From the NCBI RefSeq assembly GCF_046237625.1, contig NZ_CP143545.1, forward strand, positions 372,001 through 436,000: a stretch of DNA of 64,000 nucleotides, given 5' to 3'. Numbering within the stretch: the first letter of the stretch is position 1; the number at the start of each line of letters is the position of its first letter. Below, in pieces: positions 47,970 through 54,938 of the stretch. The stretch is from Paraperibacillus esterisolvens. Its GTDB lineage: Bacteria > Bacillota > Bacilli > Bacillales > DSM-1321. The position numbers and the translations under genes were made by a program. The notes below the pieces were generated by a model that saw only the letters and a list, made by a program, of their open reading frames with translations, was not told the origin of the DNA and ran no database searches.

Positions 47970-48533
47970 CTAGTACTTTTCAACACTAATAGCATACTTG
48001 CTTATTGGCAGGTATTTAATTTTTAGTGGTTTATTCCTCAACCTTTTGTTAAAATCTTTTTCAACAATAGATAAATGTGAAATTTTTATTTCTGTATCGT
48101 CTATTTTGATTGTATCAATATAGTCGGGACCATTTTTAGAACCATCATAGTTAATTTCAGATGGAATGCCTTTAGCAACTTTAAAATTTCTTTGATCATA
48201 TGCCTCCTTATCAAGATACAGCTGTGCCGCTGAAAAGCCCCACTTTGCAGAAAAAAACAAAGCCCCTGCAACAATCAAAGGAATTACTATTTTGTCGATG
48301 ATTTTGACCATTTTGTACCTATAAGCAATTATAAGTGAAAACGGTAAGTAAAAAACTGCTCCAGCTAACAAAAGGAACATTTCGGACATAACCAAATTCC
48401 CTTTAAAAAGAAATGACAGAAATAAAAATAAAGAACTAACTAAAAAAACAATTATGCTTGCAAAGAGGATAAATTTAGTGATTTTACGTTTGGAAACTTT
48501 ATTTGTTATTTGTTTATGTTTTTTGTTTGCCAT
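47970..48533 (-). CDS. Membrane protein with extracytoplasmic domain, unknown
   Basis: A protein of 187 aa. A basic N terminus (KKHKQITNKVSKRKITK) precedes three hydrophobic helices (near 20-43, 48-70 and 82-100). The last 85 residues form a soluble domain rich in beta strands (DYIDTIKIDDTEIKISHLSI). No family is recognised. It is minus strand, alone between repeat copies 20 and 21. The start has a modest GAGTGAAAGGG upstream. Confidence 0.7.
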   Translation of the reverse strand: MANKKHKQITNKVSKRKITKFILFASIIVFLVSSLFLFLSFLFKGNLVMSEMFLLLAGAVFYLPFSLIIAYRYKMVKIIDKIVIPLIVAGALFFSAKWGFSAAQLYLDKEAYDQRNFKVAKGIPSEINYDGSKNGPDYIDTIKIDDTEIKISHLSIVEKDFNKRLRNKPLKIKYLPISKYAISVEKY

Positions 48534-48590
48534 ACCCTTTCACTCCTCAATTTATTACTATACAAGAAGCCAGAATAAATGACACTTTAG

Positions 48591-48749
48591 ACTTTGTGAA
48601 AGGGTGTACTTAAGCTAACGGGTGCGTTGATCCAGGAAGGATTGAGGCACCTTTTTGTTGAATTCCTTATTAAAGCAAACGGGGAAGGTTAGTGGCGGAA
48701 ATGGTTCACTCTCTTATTGTGCTAACGAGGCAGGTTTGTTAAAGAAGGA
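48591..48749 (+). repeat. Composite repeat copy 21
   Basis: Left extension ACTTTGTGAAAGGGTGTACT, half-site AGCTAACGGGTGCGTTGATC then AGGAAGG, and a weak stem with TTTTTG. Two second-type half-sites follow: 48669-48698 (AAAGCAAACGGGGAAGGTTA) and 48719-48749 (GCTAACGAGGCAGGTTTGTT then AAAGAAGG). The two tandem right halves suggest that a cassette between them was lost. Confidence 0.8.
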
Positions 48750-48875
48750 ATACAAAAGAAATCGGTAGAATAAGTAAATTGGATATAAAACCTTAATGTC
48801 TTAAAATTAAGAGAAGAATGTCTATTGGAACTAACGAAATAAACTAAAATAAAGCTCGAGCGGGGTTAAATAAAT

Positions 48876-49373
48876 ATGAAACCAATGGGAACGCTATACT
48901 TTTTCTGTGGAAAAATGGGAGCTGGAAAATCAACTAAATCAAAACATTTGGCGATAGATAAACATGCGGTACTGTTGTCTGAGGATGAATGGCTTTCATC
49001 TCTTTATCCTAATCAGATTTCATCATTTGAGGACTATCTAAAATTTTCAGACCAGCTCAAACCGTTGGTGAAAAAGCATGTCCAAAACATATTAAGTGCT
49101 GGTACAGATGTAGTGATGGATTTTCCAGCTAACACTCAAAAATTGCGAAAGTGGTTTTTGGATATGGCGTCAGAGGTCAATGCAAGCCATCAACTAATTT
49201 TCCTTAATCTGAATAACGAGCAATGCTTACGTCAAATCGCACAAAGGCGTATCGAACAACCCGAAAGAGCAACTTTTGATACGGAAGAGGTGTTTGTTCA
49301 TGTTACTAAATTTTTTGAAGCACCCGAGGCATCGGAGGGTATAAATATTTTAGAGTTTAGCGGAAAAGAATAA
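48876..49373 (+). CDS. P-loop ATP-binding protein (AAA_33/zeta-like kinase fold)
   Basis: A protein of 165 aa. It opens TLYFFCGKMGAGKSTKSKHL with the Walker A G-K-M-G-A-G-K-S-T (residues 11-19). VLLSEDEWLSSLYP (near 32-45) and DVVMDFPANTQKLRKWF (near 78-94) fit the small-molecule kinase-like group that includes zeta toxins and chloramphenicol phosphotransferase-type proteins. A lid helix has RQIAQRRIEQPERATFDTEE. The substrate is unknown. ATG at 48876 with a weak GCGGGG upstream. It lies alone between repeat copies 21 and 22. Confidence 0.8.
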   Translation: MKPMGTLYFFCGKMGAGKSTKSKHLAIDKHAVLLSEDEWLSSLYPNQISSFEDYLKFSDQLKPLVKKHVQNILSAGTDVVMDFPANTQKLRKWFLDMASEVNASHQLIFLNLNNEQCLRQIAQRRIEQPERATFDTEEVFVHVTKFFEAPEASEGINILEFSGKE

Positions 49374-49490
49374 CAAGGATTTCAATGATTCGTATGTATA
49401 GAGTACCTTTTCTTCTGGGAGCTGCTCAGGCGGCGGTATAAAATGAAATGTAAGAAAGAAAAGTTTCAATTTATATATTAAAATTGATGT

Positions 49491-49590
49491 AAATTTGTGA
49501 AGTGGCACACTTAAACTAACGGGTGCGTTAGTTAAAGAAAGTAATGATGCATGATTGGAAGACTGGGCTGCTTATGCAGTCCTTTTTGTA
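49491..49590 (+). repeat. Composite repeat copy 22
   Basis: Left extension AAATTTGTGAAGTGGCACAC, perfect-looking half-site AAACTAACGGGTGCGTTAGT ending TAAAGAAAG, and hairpin GGGCTGC/GCAGTCC at 49565-49582 with TTTTT. This is one of the best-preserved first half-sites. Confidence 0.88.
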
Positions 49591-49683
49591 TTCTATGAAC
49601 GAACAATAAAATTCTTGTTCTCTCCATATTTTTACAAATAAATTAAACTTGCAATGATATCATTGTGATAAGGAGGTCAGAGT

Positions 49684-50256
49684 ATGAATTGGAAGTTAAC
49701 GCTGGCATTTATCCTTTTGCTTGTTGCTTCTGGATGCGATAAAGATTTAGAAGTAAAGCAGATTGAAAAAAAAGAATATGTAGAGACACTTAAGCAAAAT
49801 TCCCCTTCTTTTTCCTATCTGAATGATTTACCAAACGATAAAATGAAAAGTTATCAACTTTTTATCAATGATCACAATATAAGCCATTTGCAAGAGTTTA
49901 GTCCTGAACAGATAGTCTTAATTTATCTTCATTCAATATCTGAGGGATTGGATGACGACTTATACTTATTAACTTATAATGGCGGTTCGCTTCCTGATCC
50001 CGAGGTATATAAAACAGAATATGATAAGTATTTATCTCAGAGAGACAAAGACATGGTGTTTAAATATAGAAATTTTGATACGATTGAAAAGGTAGAAGCA
50101 AACGAAAAAGCTGACGAAAAAGCCGTTGTAATTAAAGTGAGATTCGGCATTTTTAGCGATGGAACAGTATTTCCGTTAAAGAGAGAAGAGGGAATTTGGA
50201 AAATGGATGCTTATTATATTCTTAAATATTTTAAAAGCAAGGAAAATAAGCTCTAA
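49684..50256 (+). CDS. Lipoprotein, unknown
   Basis: A protein of 190 aa. The signal peptide MNWKLTLAFILLLVASGC has a lipobox with Cys18, so it should be membrane-anchored and exterior. The mature part is acidic and helical first (SFSYLNDLPNDKMKSYQLF), then ends in strands (AVVIKVRFGIFSDGTVFPLK) resembling the NTF2-like or DUF4829-type ends of small Bacillus lipoproteins. ATG at 49684 follows AAGGAGGTCAG. It lies alone between repeat copies 22 and 23. No function is assigned. Confidence 0.78.
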   Translation: MNWKLTLAFILLLVASGCDKDLEVKQIEKKEYVETLKQNSPSFSYLNDLPNDKMKSYQLFINDHNISHLQEFSPEQIVLIYLHSISEGLDDDLYLLTYNGGSLPDPEVYKTEYDKYLSQRDKDMVFKYRNFDTIEKVEANEKADEKAVVIKVRFGIFSDGTVFPLKREEGIWKMDAYYILKYFKSKENKL

Positions 50257-50314
50257 ATTCAGTCTTCTTTGAATAGAGGGGTCTCTAACCCAAATGACAG
50301 GAAATCATAATTTT

Positions 50315-50352
50315 TGCTTGTTTGACAAACGGGTTCGGTAGTTAAAGAAGGA
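50315..50352 (+). repeat. Composite repeat copy 23
   Basis: A single half-site, TTTGACAAACGGGTTCGGTA then GTTAAAGAAGG, with no hairpin. It precedes the DUF5063 gene. Confidence 0.7.
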
Positions 50353-50408
50353 TTCGGATGCCTGTATGAATTTATATTAAAAATACATAAAATTTTTAGG
50401 AGAAAAAA

Positions 50409-50873
50409 ATGAGAATAAAAGGGCTTGATGACTTCTTTCAATCGGCCGTGCATTATTGCAGTATAATTGAAGATTGTGAACCCAATCAAATACATACCAA
50501 AGTAAAAACTCTCCTCGTATCTCTTTTAGATTTGTATTCCAAAGCAATCTTTCTTCCCGAAGCAGAACCAGGAAACTACGAGGGGACGGACCTTAATATA
50601 GTTGTACCCGAAATTAATTTTGGTGAATATGACCATTATTGGGAGATTTTCAATCCTTACCACTTAGAAGAACCTGTCGGGGCAAGCTTATCAGATGACA
50701 TATTAGATATTTATAAAGATGTTAAAAAAGGTATACTTCTATACGAGAAAAACGAGCACTTAGAGGCTAATTGGGAATGGAAATTCGGGTTTGAAATTCA
50801 CTGGGGCAGTCACGCTGTTGATGCAATCCGTGCTTTACATTCGGCGAGTCTTAAGCAGTCCTTATTGAGCTAG
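50409..50873 (+). CDS. DUF5063-family protein
   Basis: A soluble acidic protein of 154 aa. It carries the family-like core YDHYWEIFNPYHLEEPVGAS (near 74-93), then SLSDDILDIYKDVKKGILLY and the C-terminal WEWKFGFEIHWGSHAVDAIR (near 122-141). Biochemistry of the family is unknown; members are often found near toxin or immunity loci. ATG at 50409 follows TTAGGAG. It is the last gene of the repeat-bounded array; copy 24 starts at its stop codon. Confidence 0.82.
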   Translation: MRIKGLDDFFQSAVHYCSIIEDCEPNQIHTKVKTLLVSLLDLYSKAIFLPEAEPGNYEGTDLNIVVPEINFGEYDHYWEIFNPYHLEEPVGASLSDDILDIYKDVKKGILLYEKNEHLEANWEWKFGFEIHWGSHAVDAIRALHSASLKQSLLS

Positions 50874-50925
50874 AGGTGCGTTTAGTTTCTTAGTAGAAAT
50901 CTCCTGGGCAGCCATTTCTTTTCTT
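50871..50925 (+). repeat. Composite repeat copy 24, degenerate
   Basis: TAGAGGTGCGTTTAGTTTCT followed by TAGTAGAA and CTGGGCAGCC keeps the order half-site, then GCAGCC, but the arms are broken. It is the last copy; none is seen from here to the window end. Confidence 0.55.
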
Positions 50926-51011
50926 GTTCCACAATGGAAGTACATTTCTTTTTTAAGGAATGATTTTCTGAGGCATGCAGACTGGTGAAAACGTACAAAT
51001 CCATTTACGCA

Positions 51012-51046
51012 CAAAAAAGGTTTCCCATTTAGGGAAACCTCTTTCT
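51012..51046 (-). terminator. Terminator of the chemoreceptor gene
   Basis: On the minus strand AGGTTTCCC pairs with GGGAAACCT across AAATG-type bases, followed by TTTTTTGTG. It lies directly after the stop codon. Confidence 0.88.
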
Positions 51047-51047
51047 C

Positions 51048-53054
51048 CTATAATTTAAAGTGCCTGATCATATCTGTCAGATTGGAGCTGGCTTCGGTCA
51101 GCTCAATTGCCGAATGGGAGATCGTACCTAACGCCCGTACCTGCTCCTCTGTTGATGCACTCACCTGTTCGGAAGCAGCAGCGGATTGTCCAGCGACGGA
51201 TGCAATACTGTCGATTGATGTCACTACTTCATCCTTAAGGATGTTGATATTTTCTATGTCAGACTTGATGTAATTAATCGAAGAAACGATGTCATGAATA
51301 GTAGCTGAAATCTCACCGAAAGCGATTTCTGCTTCATTTACCGCTTCATTCTGCAATTTCGAAATGGCGATGGTCTGCTCCATTTCCTTTACAACCACAT
51401 TGGTTTCTTTTTCAATGGAAGTGATGGTTTGTTTAACCTGTGAAGCCGCTTTTGCAGACTGTTCAGCGAGCTTCCTGACTTCATCCGCCACTACAGCGAA
51501 CCCTCTTCCGCTGTCTCCGGCTCTGGCTGCTTCGATGCTTGCGTTCAATGCCAGGAGATTGGTCTGGTCAGATATTTCTGTAATGGTATGGATCACCTGC
51601 TCAATCTCTTTTACCTGCTGGGCGAGGCCGCTGATTACATCTCCTGCATGGAGAATGACTTCATTGCTTTCTCCTGTTCTTTGCCTTAAGGATTCCATCT
51701 GGGCCATACCTTTTTTATTTGTTTGTTCAGCTGCCATGGATAGATCTGTCATCTGCTCTACATTTTCGTTTACCCGTTCAATCTGGCTGGACAAGCTGAG
51801 AGCCCGTGAATTCGTTTCTACTGAATCCTGTGCCTGCTGGGTGGCACCTGCAGCCACTTCTCCAATGGCGTTAGAGACTTCCTCACTGGCAGCAATCGTT
51901 TCCTCTGCCACCGCTGTTAAACTGACAGCGGAATCATTGACACTTTCCACTGATTTTTCAACTGACGTAATAAGCTTCCTCATGCTTTCTACCATCTCGT
52001 TGAAATGAGTTGTAAGCTGCCCGGTTTCATCCTTTGATTTTGTTAAGACGCTGACAGTTAAGTCTCCCTGAGCCACAAGCTGCACCTGGTCCTTCAAGTT
52101 GGTGATCGGCTTGGCGATACTTCTTGCCAGGAAGTACGTAATGGCGAGTCCTATAAGAATGGCAGCGGAAGCAACCAAAAGGATTATGTCCCTTATTTTT
52201 TTAGCACCTGCAAATAATTGATCTGTATCATAAACCATCCCTATTTTCCAGCCGGTCTGCTCTAAAGTCTGAAAGTACATTTTACGCTCAGTGTTTTTGT
52301 CAGCGTATTCAGCAATTCCAGAGTTTTGCTTGCTGACTCCTGAATAATATGGCTTTTTGCTCTGGTCTTTTCCTGACTCTTTTGGGTGTACAAGTGCCAT
52401 TCCCTTGCTATCTAAAAGAAAAGAAAAGCCTTTATATCCCACTTTTGTCTGGTTGATCATTTTCTTAAGGCCAGCCAGGCTTAAATCTAAACCGACAACA
52501 CCCAGGACTTCCTTTGAATCTGGATCAAGCACTTGCTGTACGACAGTCACGACATATTCCCCTGAGCTGGCATCTTTATATGGTTCAGTCCATAATGATT
52601 GCTCCTTTGACGAAACAGCTGCTGTATACCACGGCCTCCCGGTAGGGTCAAAATCGGCAGGAAGATCGATGACTGGTGTTGTCTTAAATTGTTTAGTTTC
52701 AGCTCCCACATAAATGACTGCCACATTCTTATTCTGGTTCATGAAGTATTCAAAATCCTTATTGACCAGCGGCCAGTATGTATCCAGCCCCTTCTTTTCG
52801 TTTTTCTTTACCTCCTTCAAGTATGTAATGACACGATTGTCGTGGCTATACCGTTCCACAGAGCTCCGGTATAAATTTAGATAAAGATCTGTCTGGTTTT
52901 TCAGGTCATTCACCAGTTCTTTTGAGCTGGAATCAATACTGATGCTCAATTCATTCTTCGTTTGGAAATACGTCAATGCGGATACACCCATTAAAGTCAC
53001 TGCTAATAATAAACTCACGGTCAGCATGATTTTGGACTGTATTTTTTTAAACAT
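51048..53054 (-). CDS. Methyl-accepting chemotaxis protein
   Basis: A receptor of 668 aa. The first helix is near 8-29 and an extracellular double-Cache-like domain spans about 35-280 (DPTGRPWYTAAVSSKEQSLW and EVLGVVGLDLSLAGL are typical). The second helix is near 285-308, a HAMP domain about 308-362, and the signalling domain about 390-668 has the hairpin tip AGDSGRGFAVVADEVRKLAE. The closest layout I know is McpA/McpB/TlpA of B. subtilis, which sense amino acids or sugars. It is monocistronic, with the start after GCAGGGGGA. Its ligand is unknown; a link to the chitin genes is only possible. Confidence 0.95.
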   Translation of the reverse strand: MFKKIQSKIMLTVSLLLAVTLMGVSALTYFQTKNELSISIDSSSKELVNDLKNQTDLYLNLYRSSVERYSHDNRVITYLKEVKKNEKKGLDTYWPLVNKDFEYFMNQNKNVAVIYVGAETKQFKTTPVIDLPADFDPTGRPWYTAAVSSKEQSLWTEPYKDASSGEYVVTVVQQVLDPDSKEVLGVVGLDLSLAGLKKMINQTKVGYKGFSFLLDSKGMALVHPKESGKDQSKKPYYSGVSKQNSGIAEYADKNTERKMYFQTLEQTGWKIGMVYDTDQLFAGAKKIRDIILLVASAAILIGLAITYFLARSIAKPITNLKDQVQLVAQGDLTVSVLTKSKDETGQLTTHFNEMVESMRKLITSVEKSVESVNDSAVSLTAVAEETIAASEEVSNAIGEVAAGATQQAQDSVETNSRALSLSSQIERVNENVEQMTDLSMAAEQTNKKGMAQMESLRQRTGESNEVILHAGDVISGLAQQVKEIEQVIHTITEISDQTNLLALNASIEAARAGDSGRGFAVVADEVRKLAEQSAKAASQVKQTITSIEKETNVVVKEMEQTIAISKLQNEAVNEAEIAFGEISATIHDIVSSINYIKSDIENINILKDEVVTSIDSIASVAGQSAAASEQVSASTEEQVRALGTISHSAIELTEASSNLTDMIRHFKL

Positions 53055-53367
53055 AAAAATCCCCCTGCTCCTGATGTGTTAAATAGAAATCTACTTTTTC
53101 TATCGGAGGAAGGGAAGGAAATATTAAGTAATAAGTCCTTATTTTTTATAAAATTCAGAATAATATTATTTCTTCTAACTGCTCTCAAAATCTAGTTGAT
53201 GCAGGATATAAAGTGGTCTTATTGCGGATCAAACAATCCTTTTTCAAAAACTATTGCTTTAGCCAATAAGGGGTGACAAAAAGGACTTCACAAGAAGTCC
53301 TTTTCTATTCTCAGATTATCACATTATTGAAAGCTCCATATGCAAAATCATTTAAACTCCTGGCCGA
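53055..53367 (-). other. Intergenic region between the chemoreceptor and the HTH-F1 gene
   Basis: AT-rich. It holds the chemoreceptor promoter region and, at 53278-53305, a strong hairpin AAAAGGACTTC/GAAGTCCTTTT with T-runs on both sides. That hairpin should terminate the HTH-F1 gene read from the right. No gene is seen. Confidence 0.7.
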
Positions 53368-54402
53368 TTAAAGCCGGCCGATATATTTCAATTCTTCCGG
53401 GGACCTTTCGTCTGCGCCGCCCTCAAGGATGGTGCGGATGTCATTCAGGGTATCAGACAGACTGACCGTTTCTGCTTTTGTGCCGGTAAATTCCTCTGCC
53501 ACGTAGAACGGCTGTGTCAGGTAAGCCTCTAGGCGCTCGCCGCGGCTGTAAGTCTGGAGTTCGGAAGACGGGATGCCTGTCAGTCCCCTGACGCTGACCA
53601 GGGAGCGCAGTTCCCGGTATCTCCGCAAGAGTTTTTGGGCGCGCTGCAGGAGATTTAAATGGTTTTGATCCAGATAAGCGCCTTCCAGAACGGAAGAGGT
53701 CGAATAGATTGGGTTCAATGCCGGGAAGATATGCCGGGCAGAGAGGTCGGCGTCAAAATGAAGGAGCGTTTCAAGCGGACCATAAGGAATTTCCTCATCC
53801 ACGACTTCTCCTTTTAAATCGACTAAAAACGTCGTAAGGTTCTCTTTCTGCAGGCGTTCCTGCAGCTCGTAAAGTTCCCCGGTCACAACATGGGCGCGAT
53901 CTGCCGAGAAAACAATGTCCTTGTCATCAGGAAGGGCGGCCATCGTCTCATACGCTTCCTCAATGGTGTGCACCACAGCATCTGCATCGTCAAGAAGCTC
54001 CTGCAGCTCAGGGTAGCTGGCATCCGGCTTAAGCACGACGGTGACATATCCTTCCCTCTTCAGCCGGTAGAATATTTCAGACAGTAAAACAACCTGGCCC
54101 ATCCCGGGTCGGGCAACAAGACCTATGGTCCCCCCTTTTACAACTGGAGCAAAAAAATCAAGCGCTTTAATTTTCGTTTCAATCACATCTACCGACTCCC
54201 CCATTAGAATCAATTCATCCAGGCTGCACTCTGCCAATGACGCAAGAGCAGCAATGGTCCGCACTTCAGCGCGTCCAACCGGAATTTTTCCCGTGCATAA
54301 ATTTGAAACAGTCGCCGGGCGCAGCCCCACACTCCGGGCGGCACTCGTCAGGTTTGGCACCTTTCTCCTGAGTAAAGCGACATTCAATCTTAGGTTTTCC
54401 AT
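53368..54402 (-). CDS. Helix-turn-helix protein fused to an F1-ATPase beta-like domain
   Basis: A protein of 344 aa. Residues about 5-65 form a Cro/XRE-like helix-turn-helix (LTSAARSVGLRPATVSNLCT). From about 73 to the end it follows the ATP synthase beta subunit order: IETKIKALDFFAPVVKGGTI matches the strand before the P-loop, and DADLSARHIFPALNPIYSTS matches the catalytic-loop region. LLQRAQKLLRRYRELRSLVS and LTQPFYVAEEFTG match the C-terminal domain, down to EELKYIGRL. The P-loop is broken: ARPGMGQVVL (97-106) has Gln where GKT is needed. The mid-domain is shortened. It may be a regulator using a dead ATPase fold for oligomerisation or sensing. ATG follows AAGGAGGTG. Confidence 0.85.
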   Translation of the reverse strand: MENLRLNVALLRRKVPNLTSAARSVGLRPATVSNLCTGKIPVGRAEVRTIAALASLAECSLDELILMGESVDVIETKIKALDFFAPVVKGGTIGLVARPGMGQVVLLSEIFYRLKREGYVTVVLKPDASYPELQELLDDADAVVHTIEEAYETMAALPDDKDIVFSADRAHVVTGELYELQERLQKENLTTFLVDLKGEVVDEEIPYGPLETLLHFDADLSARHIFPALNPIYSTSSVLEGAYLDQNHLNLLQRAQKLLRRYRELRSLVSVRGLTGIPSSELQTYSRGERLEAYLTQPFYVAEEFTGTKAETVSLSDTLNDIRTILEGGADERSPEELKYIGRL

Positions 54403-54467
54403 TTTTTACACCTCCTTACTTTATATAGTACTCATTGTTACTTTGGAACGCAACTAATAAATTACCC

Positions 54468-54493
54468 TTAAACGTAATTTTAATTACGCTTAA
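54468..54493 (-). promoter_or_regulatory. Candidate operator of the HTH-F1 gene
   Basis: A 26 bp palindrome with 13 bp arms (TTAAACGTAATTT/TAATTACGCTTAA; 11 of 13 positions symmetric if the centre is excluded). It lies about 65-90 bp upstream of the start codon. Nearer the gene, TTGCGT and TACTAT with 17 bp spacing could be its promoter. It is a plausible autoregulatory site for the helix-turn-helix protein. Confidence 0.6.
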
Positions 54494-54510
54494 AACTTGG
54501 ACATAGAGTA

Positions 54511-54822
54511 AAAGACCTTCATCAGGGGTATGAAGGACATTTCGAGCCAGATTCGGAAGCAAAAAGACCTTCATCGGGGGTATGAAGGACATTTTGAGTC
54601 AGGTTCGGAAGCAAAAAGACCATCATTCGGGGTATGAAGGACATTTCGAGCCAGATTCGGAATCAAAAAGAGCTTCATCGGGGGTATGAAGGACATTTCG
54701 AGCCAGGTTCGGAAGCAAAAAGAGCTTCATCGGGGGTATCAAGGACATTTCGAGACGGGTTAGGAAGCAAAAAGACCTTCATCGGAGTTAAAGGACCATT
54801 CGATCCGGTTTCAAAAGTAAAA
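54511..54822 (+). repeat. 52 bp tandem repeat array, six units
   Basis: Units start at 54511, 54563, 54615, 54667, 54719 and 54771, exactly 52 bp apart; the last is the most diverged. Each reads AAAGACCTTCATCGGGGGTA, then TGAAGGACATTTCGAGCCAG, then GTTCGGAAGCAA. Inside each unit CCTTCAT and ATGAAGG form a 7 bp hairpin with a 7 nt loop. As 52 is not a multiple of three, the array is not coding. It lies between the divergent HTH-F1 and phosphoesterase genes. Confidence 0.93.
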
Positions 54823-54938
54823 AATTGCCCATCACTCTTGCTGGCGCAATATAACATCAGAAATTAGAATAAAAACGCTCCCCCTACAAAAGGTATAGAT
54901 AACATGATTTTTGTAACGTCATCATAAGGGGGAGACGT

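Noticed and set aside
25288..50925. Canonical integron attC sites
   Set aside because: The repeats have CTAAC/GTTAG arms that recall attC simple sites, but the RYYYAAC and GTTRRRY cores with the L boxes are not present in the required order, and no IntI with its extra domain is seen. I therefore call the island integron-like in organisation only.
25288..50925. CRISPR array
   Set aside because: Repeats are spaced by hundreds to thousands of bases with genes between, not by uniform short spacers, and there are no cas genes.
54634..54867. Open frame through the 52 bp tandem repeats
   Set aside because: The period is not a multiple of three, so each unit is read in a different frame; the frame is open by chance.
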